Source: Plecoglossus altivelis
Taxonomy: Eukaryota > Chordata > Actinopteri > Osmeriformes > Plecoglossidae
DNA length: 64,000 nucleotides
Reading direction: 5' to 3'
Assembly (NCBI GenBank): GCA_036571765.1
Contig: BROE01000007.1
Coordinates: 973,404 to 1,037,403 of the forward strand
Positions 1 to 13,760 of the stretch are shown here, in pieces (the stretch's first letter is position 1; each line of letters starts with the position of its first letter). The position numbers and the translations under genes are program-made. The notes under the pieces were generated by a model. The model did no database searches. It was not told where the DNA came from and was given only the letters and a program-made list of their open reading frames with translations.

Positions 1-1858
1 GGACGGATCTCATCTACCCCCGAGGCTTTGCCACCGAGTAGCCCACCGACCACCTCTTCCGCCTGGGTGATCGACGAGTCCGCCTCCGGGTCCCCAGCCT
101 CTGCTTCCTCCTCGGAAGATGTGACGCCAGGATTAAGGAGATCCTCAAAGTACTCCTTCCACCGCTCAACAACGTCCCCAGTTGAGGTCAGCAGCTCCCC
201 GCCCGCACCGTACACGGCGTTGGTGAAGAACCGCTTCTCCCCCCTGAGTCGGCGAACGGTTTGCCAGAAATTCCTTGCGGCCGTCCGGTAGTCCTTCTCC
301 ATGGCCTGCCTGAATTCCTCCCAGACCCGAGTTTTTGCCTCCGTGACAATACGAGCCGTGACACACTTGGCCTGCCGATACCTGTCAACTGTCTCAGGAG
401 TCCCACAAGCCAACCAGGCTCGATTAGGACTCCTTCAGTTTGAAAGCATCCCTTACTTCCGGTGTCCACCACTGGGTTTGGGGATTGCCGCCACGACAGG
501 CTAACCTAAGAGACCTTACGACCGCAGCTCCGGGCCGAAGGCCATAGTCCACTCAGACTCAATGTCCCCAGTCCCCCCCGGAATCTGTGAGAAACTCTCC
601 TGGAGGTGCGAGTTGAAGACCCTGCTGACAGAAGGCCAGATGTTCCCAACGGACCCTCACGATACGCTTGGGCATGCCAGGTCTGTCGACTTCCTCCTCC
701 ACCAGCGGATCCAGCTCACGACCAGGTGGTGATCGGTTGACAGCTCTGCCCCTCTCTTTACCCGAGTGTCCGAGACATGCGGCCGCAGGTCAGAGGACAC
801 AACAACAAAGTTGATCATCGACCTTTGGCCTAGGGTGGCCTGGTGCCACATGCACTGATGGACGCCCTTGTGCTCGAACATGGTGTTCATTATGGACAAA
901 CTGTAACTAGCACAGAAGTCCAACGACAAAACACCACTCGGGTTCAGATTGGGGGGCCGTTTTTCCCAATCACCCCTCTCCAGGTGTCACTGTCGTTGCC
1001 CACGTGGGCGTTGAAGTCCTCCAGCAGAACAATGGAGTCCCCGGTCGGTGCACTATCCAGTACCCCTCCCAGGGACCCCAAGAAGGCCGGGTACTCTTCA
1101 CTGCTGTTCGGCCCATAGGCCGATACAACAGTGAGAGACCTGTCCCCGGCGTGAAGGCGCAGGGACACGACCCTCTCGTTTACCGGGGTAAACGCCAACA
1201 CGGCTGAGCCACGGGGCTATGAGCAAGCCCACGCCAGCCCGTTGCCTCTCCGTGCGAGCAACGCCAGAGAAATGTAGAGTCCAGCCTAATAATGGATCCG
1301 GAACCCAGGCTGTGCGTGGAGGCGAGGCCGACTATATCTAGCCGGTAACGCTCTACCTCCTGCACAAGCTTGGGCTCCTTCCCTGCCAGCGAGGTGACAT
1401 TCCATGTCCCCAGCGCTAGAGACTGTGTGCATGGCCTCGGTCGTCCAGGCACCTGCCCCTGACCGCCGCCCAAAACACACTGCACTGGCCCCCTACGGTC
1501 CTTCCTGAGGGTGGTGAGTCTGCAGGAAGGTGATCCCACGTCTCCTTTTCGGGTTATACCCGGCCGGGTCCCATAGGCAAAGACCCGGCCACCAGGCGCT
1601 CCCCTGCGAGCACCCACCCCAGGCCTGGCTCCAGGGTGGGGCCCCGGTAACGCCACTCCGGGCGACGTAACGAATGTCCTTTTTATCGGCATCATAGGTG
1701 GTTTTGGTGAACCGGGCTTAGTCTGGCAAGTCACCTAGGACCAGTTTGCCTTTGGAGACCCTACCAGGGGCTTATTGCCCCCGACAACATAGCTCCTAGG
1801 ATCATCCAAGCACTCAAACCCCTCCACCACGTTAAGGTGGCGTTTCAAGGAGGGGGGC
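1..1858 (-). pseudogene. Family-A LINE: 5' region, APE-type endonuclease and start of RT region
   Basis: On the minus strand: the element 5' end at about 1858; a proline/glycine/arginine-rich leader; then the endonuclease domain, starting GTWNVTSLAGKEPKLVQEVE and continuing with TVVSAYGPNSSEEYPAFLGS, LLEDFNAHVGNDSDTW (family GDFNA, here EDFNA) and ELSTDHHLVVSWIRWW (the SDH-type block). At 1-540 the linker before RT follows, and the copy leaves the window there. Frameshifts break it into pieces. The arrangement and sequence suggest an I-superfamily (possibly Nimb-like) LINE; the family name is a guess. Confidence 0.85.
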
Positions 1859-4653
1859 AAAGAAATAACATGACTTAATTTAAATGTGTCATGTGGCTAA
1901 GAAGTATATTGCTAGCTGGCTGAAAGAGGTTGGTAGCTGGTTTAAATGTTGTTAATGGCAATTAGCTTGAAACTGGAATTAGCTTGATATATGTTTAGAA
2001 ACAGCACAAAGACAAATATTAGATTGTCTAAAGAATGCTATTGATTAAATAAGTTTTCAACAAGGTCATGAGGTAAAGCAGTAGCTAATTGCTGCTAGAT
2101 TAAACAATGACCTGCTTAAAGTTTTTTGCAAAATGGTGGAAGGCACGTGCTGTTTTTACACTGCCAAGACCATATGACCCTTCGTCAAATGACAAATGTC
2201 ATATTTTGGAAATTCTTCAGACACATCTGGAATTGTTTATAAAAACTAATTTAGATAATAATCGGAATTCATAGTCGCGTACTTGCAAAATGGAGGTTAA
2301 AGGGATTTTCTATCCCAAGGGTTTAGGTCTTGCATTTGAACAACTCCCAAACAAGTTTTTTTTACATTATTTAAAACATGGATAAAGATTCTAACAAATG
2401 CACAAGAGTGTGTTTGTGCTACCTCTTACAATGGGCTGTTTGTAAATTTAGAGCAACCAGTTTAAATAATGGTTTATTTGTATATTCTATGGATTTGTTT
2501 ATTATCGTTTATTACTTCACTTCCATATTTTGTAGGTATTTTGTTTTGTCAGATCTCCTATCAATTGCATGGGTTTGGTGACACATTTGTGATTTTTAAC
2601 ACTGTACTCCAACACTTATATTCATGTATGTCCAAATTATTTAGTATCAATTAGATAATTAGGTACGACCCATCCTTATTGTTGTTTTTTCTTTTAAATA
2701 ACTGTACTATTTGCAGCACACTGTTTCTTCTAGGTTCCTGTTTCTATCCCTCCCAAATGTGCTTCCGTGCTCTATTCTGTTGTCCTGTTTCTTGTCATTG
2801 TTTGTCGTCAGCCAATGGAGGATTAAATTCTTCTCCCTGTGTCCTACATTGTCATAAAAATATAGATCTTACTATTAAAGTATATTGTTTTGTTATTATA
2901 TTTACTACCATTGAGAGCCTGCTTGCAAATACAAATTTCAAGAACAAATTAGCTTGATTTAAAACCATTCCTTTCCTACTTGAAATTGAATTAATATTAT
3001 GTCTAACCACCACATAATCACTCCACTTCACAATGGCACATGTAAACACACAGACTCCACAGTGGACTTCAAGCAGCAGACAGATATAGAGTTATCAGGC
3101 TGATGGCTTGTCAGTGCCTGGCTCCGCAGTTCCTAACATAATTCCCTCATTCCCAGACACAATCTTGACTGACGTTTGACTGCAACGCTGCTGTCACTAC
3201 ATAACACTCTGCGCCTCGTATCTCTGACGGTCTATGATGGTGCATGTCAACAGAGGTATAGGGTTATAAATGCCAATCAGCGTTTCTGTCGAGTGCCAGT
3301 GAAATGCAACTGTTATGATCCTGATGGGGAAACATACCGAAAACTTAGTGGTATCAGAACTGGGTCTTGTGTGATTAGTGTTTTGTGGGTATTTTGCATC
3401 TTGACATAACAGCAGGTGTAAGAAGGGAGGAGGGCAGAGAGGGGGGGAGCGGGGCACAACGCAGGCAGATCACAGCGGAGATGCACGACTGGAGATGAAC
3501 TCTGCAGGGATGCGGACAGGGATGAGTAGGTGACAGACATGAAGAGCGCCAATCAAAATGCTACACATTTTGTTTTCATCGAAACAGTTTTTCAACCCAA
3601 ACCAAAAACCTGAAATCCCACTAGGTTTGTCTGGTTGTTTATTGTATTTGTTGATAGCACTTATGTAATTACAAATTTTAGTCTAAGGAGGGAAAAAAAT
3701 GTCCTACTCAAACTATATAGCATTTAAATATTGAAATTTTATATAAACTGGGAACAAGTTATCTACATGCTTGGTCTTATACATGCAAGCTCCATAAAAT
3801 CCATACTCTGTGCGGATTACATGGCTGTCAAACACAAGCACATAGAATAATAACGTAGAACAATGTACAAGACAAAAAGCAAATATTTCAGAGCTGACTT
3901 TTTTAAGGGTCCAAGTGTTTGTGTGTGTTGATGTCATCTGCAATATATGCATGTCTGCATATGCTTATCACTAGAAAGGGTTGTTTGTGCTGTGGCTCGC
4001 CGTCCATGTTAAGGGTAAACAAATGTGTTTAGATGTTTAAAAACTGGACCCCAAGATCAGCTGGTAAAGGTTTTCAAAAATGGGATCTAATTGTCAGGTA
4101 CATTGTCTGGGTCATGAAACCCTAATGTTGGGAGAGATTTGAAGTGCAACAGCCTGCCAGTCTCTGGAAAGCAAGACATTATGGTTGCCATAACCTCCCA
4201 AGATCTACAGCTCAGAGCAGGACACATAAACACACTTAAGTTCCACTGAGGGGTGTTTAATACATGCTAACTGACCGAGAACACGTTTACTTAATGTTAT
4301 AGATCTGTCCACTGTTGTTCTTTTTGTCTTCAGAAATCTGAAGCTGAAGGACAGACTGGAGATGGATGCCAAATTCTGTCCCCTGAGAGACAGCTCCCCC
4401 AGACTCAGTCACTCTCACGCCTATATTTTGTTTGAGTAATTTAGTAGACATTTACGCAAATACATAAAACAAGTATTTTGTTCAGAGCAAATTAAACTGC
4501 ACCAGTCATTGTCAGTGACGCCTTTGATAAGAACAAGTAACTGTGGTTACAGATCATACGTTTTCCACAATATTATTTTTAAACGCCTGGCTGTCCTGGC
4601 AGTCGCCCATTCTGCTCCAGTGGCTCTGGAGAGCAGTGGGCTCCACACACACA

Positions 4654-4688
<35 letters not shown>

Positions 4689-6090
4689 CAATAGCCAAGA
4701 GCAGCTAGACTGTCCATAAATCCGGATCACCTTCCAGATGTGACTAAGGGCTGACCCACACCTGCCTGGCAGATGAAGGGAACAGCCAGTCCTGTCATCA
4801 GGTGCTCTTAATGGTACCGTAGGTACACATACTCCAGGCTAAAGACTGAATTTTTCATTAGCTATCAACATTGGCCTTTATGACTGACACATCCCATTGC
4901 CAGGTTTTGTGTTGAATTAATGTTTTCTTGTTAGCATTTCTGTTAAGCTCCATTACTATCTCCGACATGTGGAGTGCTTCTGTAGCGGCAAGGGTTTGAT
5001 GGAGGTAGCAGCCTTGAAGCCATATTGATGAGGGTTAGAGGAAGCGGTTCTGTTTGACCTATAGGGATAGTTGGTTAAACACAGCTTGATGAATGTTTTT
5101 ACAAATAGACACACACGTCATGATGACACAGTCCAACCCCTTCCATACTGTTAGACCTGATCAGGTACATGCAGCTTCCTGTGTGAGTCTAACATCCTTC
5201 AATCCATAATAAAAACAGTTCACTATAGCTGTCTGATGTGTGCTAATGTATTCTGTTCTTCATTGATGCTTAAGGTAATCTCCATGGAGCGGAACTGTTT
5301 TGTATGTATTGTAACTCACACACACACTCTTGCTGACAGACACATTAGTTTGATGAGGTACTTTCAATAACTTTGTGAGGCTAGAGGGATTTGAATGACT
5401 GGTGAATTGGGTATGTTGACATCTTTACTCCAATGGTGTCTTTTAAACATTTACAATACCCACAGGTGTTGCCTGAACAGCCATAGCGAGCTTCAGGACA
5501 TCTGAAAAGCAGCTATGTGTTTTCTGCTGCTGTTGTCCCTTCCTCTCTCCCTGCCTTCCATGTTCCTCTCATTCAAAGACAGGGCTGGCGGGCTGCCCCC
5601 TATCTCTGCATCCTACATCTGGTCTCGACCAGCCTGTCAGTGGATGTCTCTGACCAATCAGTCTTGTTGACAGCGGAACTCACACTGGGTCGTCAGTCAC
5701 TCTTCCAGACTCTGTCATCTCCCCCCAGGAGAAGCTCTGAGACACAAGACAAGAGGCCTAGACTCTGACTGGTCTGTTCAGGCAGGACAGCTCTTTGCCT
5801 ACACCGATCATGGCTGGGCCAAGTGGTTGTGGCTTCAGCATTGTGATGAGTTTTTTTGGCCAGTTTGAGGTGCGTCTCAACCTTGGAGTTGACAGGTAAA
5901 GAGTTGTATATTTACTTTTTAAACCTTTGTGAGGCCATGTCTACTGATTACAGAACAATGTAATTTCTGCAACGTAAGTTTTGTTCTGCTTTGTAATTGC
6001 AGAGGTTCATGAGATTGTTCTCAGTTCCTGGTTGAAGGATTACTATTATAAAAATGACTCGTATTCAGGTGTGCCAATGCTGTGTAGATC
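1859..6090. other. Anonymous DNA
   Basis: AT-rich, apart from the CA repeat. Open frames are short, without splice signals or known similarity. Confidence 0.5.
4643..4686. repeat. (CA)n microsatellite
   Basis: CA dinucleotides with two CCC interruptions near the left end. Confidence 0.95.
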
Positions 6091-6162
6091 TCAACATTGT
6101 TGATGTGACGTAACAACATTGGTGATGTGCATAACAACATTGATGATATGACAACATCAAGC
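6091..6162 (+). repeat. Short tandem repeat (~24 bp, three copies)
   Basis: Three variants of ACAACATTGATGATGTGACG with short joins. Confidence 0.75.
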
Positions 6163-7145
6163 ACACTCCAGAGGGTTTCAGAATTTCATCACCTTTATCC
6201 TGACAGCTGAGCAGGCAAGTGATTGGTGGTGTCTAAGTGACACGTGTCTTTTTTGTATAGACCTTCTGATCTCTCACCATCTTAGCGGATGACAATCCAC
6301 TGTTCAACATAACTGAGGCCCACTCAGTACAACATTACCAAAATATCCCTAAGATTTGACAACCACAGTTTACTTTCAGTCCCCCTTGATATAAATAATA
6401 CACCCTATTAGGAGCTACATCACCTGCAGTGAACTTCTATCTGACTGTGGTTGGCTCCACTCAAACAGCTCTTCCAGAACAGCCCAACCCTCATGTGTGT
6501 GAACCTGGATTTCACAACTGGGGTTGTAACATTTTAACCTTGTTGGTTTTAATGTTAAGTACTTCTTTCTCTAGTCTAGTTTCAGAAAGGACCTTTTAAT
6601 TCTCCAGTAACCATCCTTGAAGTCATGCTCAAAATAGGTTACAAAGACTGTAAGTCGTTGACCAAACTACGAGTTACGAAATCTTCCAAAGAAGGCCACT
6701 GTGGTGTCTTCACCCCTCCACTCTCCTTTACACTCAGACAAACCCCACAATGCTGTTCTCGTTTGCGTATGTATCCTCTGTTGGTGTCTTGTCTTTGTAA
6801 ATGACTATGGCCACAAATTGACCCAGCATCTTTACAACTGTGCATCCTATTTCTCTCTTTAAAAAGAGTTAATATTTTCCTAAATCCTTCTCAGAACTCA
6901 GGAATTATGGCTCTGTACTAGTGGTGCCGGTCTGGCTACTGTACTACGACACTGGCAACATTTTTGGAGTACTTAAATCATTTTGAGCTTCATTTCAAGT
7001 GGGAACAGAAACACTGAATGGCATTTAAAAAGGTTTAAACAAAGTAAACTCAGAAGCTGACATAGACAGGTAAGTTGAGTTAAATAATGTGTTGTAAGAC
7101 ACATTAAATGTGTCATTTTAATTTAATGTTCTATATGGACTTGGC

Positions 7146-7203
7146 AACAAACACACTTGGCACACCAGGGCAATGATGCCCTGGTGTGCCAAGTGTGTTT
7201 GTT
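7146..7203. repeat. Perfect 27-bp inverted repeat with 4-base loop
   Basis: The left arm 7146-7172 (starts AACAAACACACTTGGCACAC) and the right arm 7177-7203 are exact reverse complements around ATGA. A transcript of either strand would fold into an uninterrupted 27-bp stem. Confidence 0.95.
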
Positions 7204-9567
7204 TTTTGTTTATCTTGGCTCCATAAATCATTTTTACTTGGAGAAAGATCTGCTATCTAAACTCATAAGTGAATGTATGTACATGCTCTGAAATGGAATC
7301 GTGTGCACTGCATGTGTGCATGTATGTGTGTATAAATACATGCGTAAGATAGATATAGTTACAGCCTGTAGACCTATTAAAGTTAATACATTGTCAGCAG
7401 ACATTGATGGACAGCTAAAGCGTATATATGGGTTTGTGCTATATTTTAGCTGTCTTTGTGTGTGTATTACATATGAGTGCATAGGCGTATTTGTGTCTGT
7501 GTGTCACTACCCCACAGTACTTTTTCATCCTATTTCTGTTGTTGTTGTAGAGTATATGCTTTCTGCATACAGATGAATGATATATTTACGGTGGGTGACT
7601 CATGTTCAGTTTTCTAATGTTAAAGTGTGTAGTGTAGCTTCTGTGTACACATATGTACACTGAGGTAATGGCAGGCGAATGGCAGTTACAGTATACATTT
7701 TTCTAGTCATGGCCCTCCACCCATGATTATCTCTATCCATCTCTATAGCTTAGTTGTACGATTTGCATATCTTACCTGGGGCAGATCATCAACTGTATTG
7801 TATTACAGAAAACACCCATCTGATAGTAGAAACAGACTGTACAGATGAAATTGTCATTAGTGAAAATGTAAACGTAGTCATTGTGTGCTTTGGGATTGCC
7901 ATTGACAAAATTGTGTTTTGGACAAAACACCGAGAATATGACCATGAATTCATTTTGCTCACCCAACAGTTTCTTTGTGTTTGTGTAAGCGTGTGCGTGT
8001 GTGTGTGTATGTTATACAGACAGTGACATTTGACTGGAGAACTAGATTTGTTGTTGTAATACAGCTGGTTTTTCAAACCGGTCTCCATTCTTAGCAACAT
8101 TTGTGAATAATCATTAATTTTCTCTCAAAAATGTCTTTCCTTTCTAAGGTAGAACTGACTTGTGTAAATTCCCTGTCCTAACATCAATGATCTGTATGAG
8201 AAGAGCGGGAGGAATCTATGGAGGGATAGAGTAGGGGATTACTGGAGTTTAACAGCGTTAGACATACCTAAGATGAAACCTTACCACACACCCATTTCAC
8301 AATTGACTTACTGCTATACACACCTGATCAGCCTGTCAATTGTATTGGCATGTTTTTGCATGCCACACCTACAACATAATTTGCTATCGTTAACGTAATT
8401 TGGCAACGCTTATCTCATTAACCAGTTACGTTACTCTGTGCCTCTCAGAACACACTACTGGCCAGACACTACATATTATCTGCACTGGAAGCGAGAGAAG
8501 TAGGTTTTATTTTCAAATCCTTTACGGAAATGTTGAGTAGTTTAAATTACCTAAATGCTTTGCTAGAGGTAGTGGAAGAGAAAGAAAATGTCACATGCTC
8601 TGGTAAAATGGGGGCGGTAGTCAGCCAACTAATTATTTTACATTTTTTACTAATTGTGAAAGTGAAGATTGTAAACGTTCAAACGATGTGTCATTATATT
8701 GAAATCTGAATAGTTGAAGAATATACATAGAAGATTATTTTAATGTTTGTAAACCAGGAAAGCTCTAACCCCGATATTCAGCTTTAAAGATTTGTCAAAG
8801 GCCAAACTACAATCAAAACTACAATTTTAGCACTCAAATTCCAGGATCCTGCTTTCTCAACTTACCCTAGATGTGTTTAAACACCCAGTATTTTTGTACT
8901 GTTGACACTGCACTGGTCTTCGTTCTTTGTCGCTCTTTGAACAGACAAACACAGCCTACATACAAATCATTACAGCTTGTACCACCATACTAGCATAAGT
9001 AGCCAAGGGAAAAACCAGCTACACTGTGATGAAAATCAAAACACTTCCCACATGACACTCAACTCCACTAGAAGCTTAGGTAAACAAGAACAATTATTGC
9101 TGGCAATCGAAATCCTAAATATATTAAATATAATTACAAATATTTTTACTTCCAATCAAATACAAGTATATGTATAGCCACTCTTTGCTGTGTTTATTTG
9201 AACTATGAAAATCAAGTGTAAATACATTTTCACAAATGAAACAAGACAAGAGGGAAAGAATGTAAGTTTCATGGGACATTAGCTCACAAAAAGAGAACAA
9301 TCCTAGGAGAACTAGGACAGATGGTAATCCTACCTCTAACGTCAGATACCAGGAACTGCAAAGGATGACATTCACCTTGCAAACAGATTTACACACTGCA
9401 CACTTTACCTTTCTATTCTCTGCTTTCATATCTCACCTTTAGACTGTTTGCTGATGACACACTATCCAACTTTGGCCTGTATCACATGGTTTTCACATTC
9501 TGCTCATCTCACTACATCCACCGAAATCCTTCCCATCTTTTGACCACCTCTGATGCTATCAGCCAGA
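7204..9567. other. Anonymous DNA
   Basis: A short GT run lies at about 7977-8009. No gene or element recognised. Confidence 0.5.
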
Positions 9568-9808
9568 TCATACTGCTGCTAACAGTCAGGCTGCTACTGT
9601 TGCTAACAGTCAGGCTACTACTGCTGCTAACAGCCAAGCTACATTTGATGCTAGCAGCCAGACTACTTCTCATGCTAACTGACAGGCTACTATTGCTGTT
9701 AACAGGCAAACTACTTCTGATATGAACAGCCAGGTCATACTGCTGCTAACAGCCAGGTCAAACTGCAGCTAACATCCAGGATACCACTGCTGCTAACAGC
9801 CCAGTCTC
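9568..9808 (+). repeat. 24-bp minisatellite
   Basis: About nine copies of a unit like CTACTGCTGCTAACAGTCAG plus GCTA. Because 24 is a multiple of three, several frames stay open on both strands (Leu-rich on plus, Ser-rich on minus). Confidence 0.9.
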
Positions 9809-10067
9809 ATGCCGCCAAATCAGCAAGGTATTTAAACAAGAGAACTGGTAATTCAATCTTATGTTCATTGTGTGTATGCATGTGTGTGTCTAATCATTTG
9901 TGTGGGTTTTGCTTGGTGCCAGAGGGTATTTTGTTCTGGTTTAAATCCAAGATGATCAACACGGCTGCAAACACAGATACAGAGTCACCTTGGGTTTGTG
10001 TGTGTTTGGATCTACACATGACAACGTCAGAGTGTGTATGCTTTTTCAAAATGCAGTCATCTGTTCA

Positions 10068-10102
10068 ACAGATGTACAGATATGGTGTATCTGTACATCT
10101 GT
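10068..10102. repeat. 15-bp perfect palindrome with 5-base loop
   Basis: ACAGATGTACAGATA at 10068-10082 and its reverse complement at 10088-10102. Confidence 0.85.
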
Positions 10103-12028
10103 GTGTGCCAGGTTTTCCTCTCTGTGCTGTTATCTACGTAGAAGCAGAGCTATTTAAGGTTGTCATTTAGAGCAAAGTGAACAGCCTGTGTCTCTGTTCT
10201 ATATCTCCAGTATGTACTAATGATGTATGCATGCGGATGGGGTGGAGAGTTATGCTGTTGTGCACATGTGCAATTCTATGAGCACAAGCACATCCAGCTG
10301 TGTCTGTCTGTGCACAGTCATTTATCCTGTTTACTCTCAAGCAGATCAACTTTGGTTGGAACATGAATTGTATCCTGAGGTGACATTTGTCTTCTTGATA
10401 TGATTGGATACAGTATCAAGGACAGAAACAGAGAGATGGTGAAGAGAAAAAGTGATGAGAAAGAAGAGAAGAACATGGGCAAGAGGACATATATAGGGAA
10501 ATAGGCAAGTAAACAGACACAACCTTTAGTAGGAAAGAATATTAGGACAACAAAGAAAGCTTGAAATTGCTTACATCAAAAATATAAATGCTGTTTATCT
10601 CCAAAATGCAGTGCATTTGGCTTCCTTCCCCATCAGGCATGGGAGGAAGACACACACTTTCATATAATCTTAAATGATCCATTATTTCCAAAGGCATGTT
10701 TCTCAATGTTGTGACTTCATACACACTTCTTAAATTCCAAAATCAGATTGTTGTGGACACAAACACACACAAACACCCACAAATTAAGCTTTGCTCAATT
10801 TCAATCAGGCAAGACCGATACCTGCACTTGGGCACATTATACAATTTTGGCTTTCACTCCGCCGCAATGAATGCTTTACTTTCTATCGGGCGTCATTCAG
10901 GTTCAGCATTGTCTAGTGCTGATGTCTGTCTATTAACGCTGTCAATCTTCATTGTAGCTGGCAACATATGATCATTATCTTGTGCCTTTTAAATTTGATT
11001 CTCATCTTGTTTAGTTTGTGTTTCACTATGTGTTTCACTATAAGGTGCGTGACCCTACACCTCCCTGCTGCCTCCAGGTGTCTTGTCTTCACCTAATCGG
11101 ACTGGATCATCGGTTGCTGCCACCACCACCAGTGTCTGGACTCCGCAGGAGATTCTTCTTCTATGCTGGACAGGCGCCCTTTGAGCTATAATCCCTCGGG
11201 GTCTAAGCCCAAACACTTGTAGTACATTTAGATCTATAGATAAACTCACTTTACTATCCCAGGTCTCTCCTGATTTAAATACACACATAAAGAAAAGCTT
11301 TTTCAATCACTGTAGAGATTCAGGTCACAATGAGAGCATTATTTCACCATCTCAAATCTTCACAGTGGTTGACCTTTAAATATTGTCTTGTGTTCCAGTC
11401 CAAACAAGTGATCTGTCTTATTCTGAAAGGCCAAATCAGTTCCTCCATGTATCACCTCCACCAGCCAATGAGATCTGACCCCACCTCTCAGCTCCTCCTC
11501 TGGGTATATATACTGCCAGCCAGAAGTCTAATAAACATAATGATTACAAGTGGTGTAGTAATCCTTTCCCTGTGACAGTAATGTGGGATCTTTCTATTGA
11601 TTGTTCCTGATGGAGGCTGAGATCACTCACAAGGACAAACATGTCTCTATTTGGTTCCCTTTCTCTCTTTCACTCCTTTTCTCTCTCCTCTCTCCTGCCT
11701 ATCACTTATTTCTCTTACACACACAGATATTTTGAAAATACATTTCAGGGACTCTTTTTGCCTCATATGGACAAAATCTCTAAGGGAAAAACCTTAGTGT
11801 CATGTGGTTTAGTGTTTAGCGGACAACAAAATGAAATCAAACGAAATCTACTGGAACAAATCATAGTGATCCTGCGAGGGCAGGTCTTCAGGGCACTCTC
11901 AGGTGTCGGGGTTGATTGCCTGTCTGCTCTCAAACTGTCAACGCTCGGCACATTCAGCTATGGGTGCCAACTGACGGAGACGGAGTAAGTGACGTTGTAT
12001 GTGTGTTTATGTGTCCAGGGAGAAAGCT
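10103..12028. other. Anonymous DNA
   Basis: A CCAAT motif (11463) and a TATATATA stretch (11505) about 40 bp apart look promoter-like but have no transcript evidence. Nothing else is recognised. Confidence 0.4.
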
Positions 12029-12140
12029 GTCTTGCAGGATGCAATTCTTCAGGCGGTGCAGCGACAAGACCCATCTGCCAGCCTGCCGGACATACTGGCT
12101 CAGACTGGCACAAATACCTATCCTCTTCTCTTTTTAAAGG
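12029..12140 (+). other. Exon-like stretch, not identified
   Basis: After a TTTATGTGTCCAG acceptor-like signal, one frame reads EKAVLQDAILQAVQRQDPSA and SLPDILAQTGTN, which looks like ordinary protein rather than translated repeat. No good donor follows, and a second acceptor-like signal lies at 12150-12175. I do not recognise the protein; it may be chance or a decayed exon. Confidence 0.2.
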
Positions 12141-12239
12141 AGAGTTATTTTGTTCTTCCCCTCTGCTCTCAGGCACCCCCTCCACTCAGAGGGTACAGCA
12201 GATGAGGTTGTCTACTCACTGAAAAGGACCCACCAGAAT

Positions 12240-13403
12240 TCAATCTATTTTTGACTTCAGAATTATCCAGGTTTTATTTTATCTCTGTATTAAATGTCTC
12301 CTCCCTCTCCTCCTATCTCCTACATCGCTCTTTCTCACTTTCCTTGTGGTGGGAGGTTTATAGATTTGTCTCTTTTAATATAACAGGGGCAAAGAAGACG
12401 AAGACAATGTAGTGGGCGTACTGTTAAACGGATAATAATATATTAAAGAATTAAAGTCTTAAATTGTCTTTGCTGTGTATCTTAAAAATATGGTTGGAGA
12501 CCAGATGAGGTGGTGCTAAGAGGTGTGTCAGTAGAAATGCTTTTAGACATGTGAAGGGGACTAATGATGCGTGGTGTGTGTGTATGTGTAGTAATGGTGT
12601 GCAGGACTGTAAGATGGATCCCTGTATCATTTACTTTGAGCCATTAATGTGTGTTACCCTGTCTGTCCTGTCTGACTCAGGTCAGATAGTCATGAACATC
12701 GTGTGTGACAAGAGCATAACCCCTTTGGGCAACCCCCTTCGCCATGACCAAGTCTTTTTGTGACAGAAGAGACCTTGACGTTACTATCTTGCAGTTGTCT
12801 CAAAGCATGCATGTCTGGAGCAAAGAACACTCGTACAAACAAAAGACCAGCCCATGAAACAAATGATAAAAGGACTGATGTCCTCATCAGATTTTGTCTG
12901 TATATGTATAGCCATGTGTCTATGAAAGCATTGCAGATTTGAAGATTTGGTGTTCCAGAATTGGTGACCAGGGTCCTTGTTATAAAGGCTTTACTGTTCA
13001 GAAAATGTTAGGATTAGTGTTTGGGTTAGGGCTCAAACATTTTGATTGGCCAGCCGCGTCCATCCTTTTCATATTGGCGCTAAGTCACAGTCTAAGATGA
13101 TATGCCATTTTCATTTTACAATGAGAAATTACTTGAAAAAGGGGTCTTGAAAAGTTACGCACTGCCTTGGTCTCGACTCGGTCTCGACCCCAAGTCTTGG
13201 TATTTTCTCTGAGATTTGTCATGATACACTCTAGTGTCAGAGAAATTGAGGATGCAAATATTTATTCTGTAAAAAACATTATTGTTTTCATCATTCATGA
13301 CTTAAAGTCAGCCCCCTGCTTGGGACTCATGCTACCCAAGGGTATGGATAAGCTTTTTGTCTCTGGCTCAGTCCTTGAACATTTGGGGTCTGTTTGTGAC
13401 AGA
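12240..13403. other. Anonymous DNA
   Basis: No gene or element recognised. Confidence 0.5.
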
Positions 13404-13453
13404 GGGGTTTATTTTCCTTTTGAATAAAATGTCATTTTATTCAAATAAACCCC
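13404..13453. repeat. Nested inverted repeat
   Basis: An inner perfect palindrome (TTTGAATAAAATG, one base, CATTTTATTCAAA) lies inside outer arms GGGGTTTA and TAAACCCC. It may mark a small hairpin or the edge of an old element. Confidence 0.7.
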
Positions 13454-13760
13454 CCGTATCTGACCAGTTGGGGCAGATGACCCCTCTGGTTTTATGAATA
13501 TATGGTGATAGTCCTTATCACCTGGATAGAAGTTGGTCAAGAGTCAAATGACTGTATTCTAGTAAGGAGAAAGCCAATCACAGAACTTGACATAAGAACT
13601 GTTTGTTTTAAATGAACCAATGACTATTGAGAGTTGTTTGTGCTGATGACAGTATAAATGGATTATTGGAGACAAGACTTCAGACAACGTTGTTCAACCA
13701 GGACTTTGTCTCGTTGCTTCATGTGCAAGAAATGAATTTCCTTGAGATCCAATGACTCGT

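Noticed and set aside
9486..9725. Leucine-repeat open frame as a leucine-rich protein
   Set aside because: A 24-bp minisatellite keeps frames open on both strands; the opposite strand gives an equally open Ser-rich frame.
9568..9808. CRISPR array
   Set aside because: The units are contiguous degenerate repeats without unique spacers, in a vertebrate genome.
11455..11545. Core promoter (CCAAT plus TATATATA)
   Set aside because: Such motifs are frequent by chance in AT-rich DNA and no exon follows downstream.
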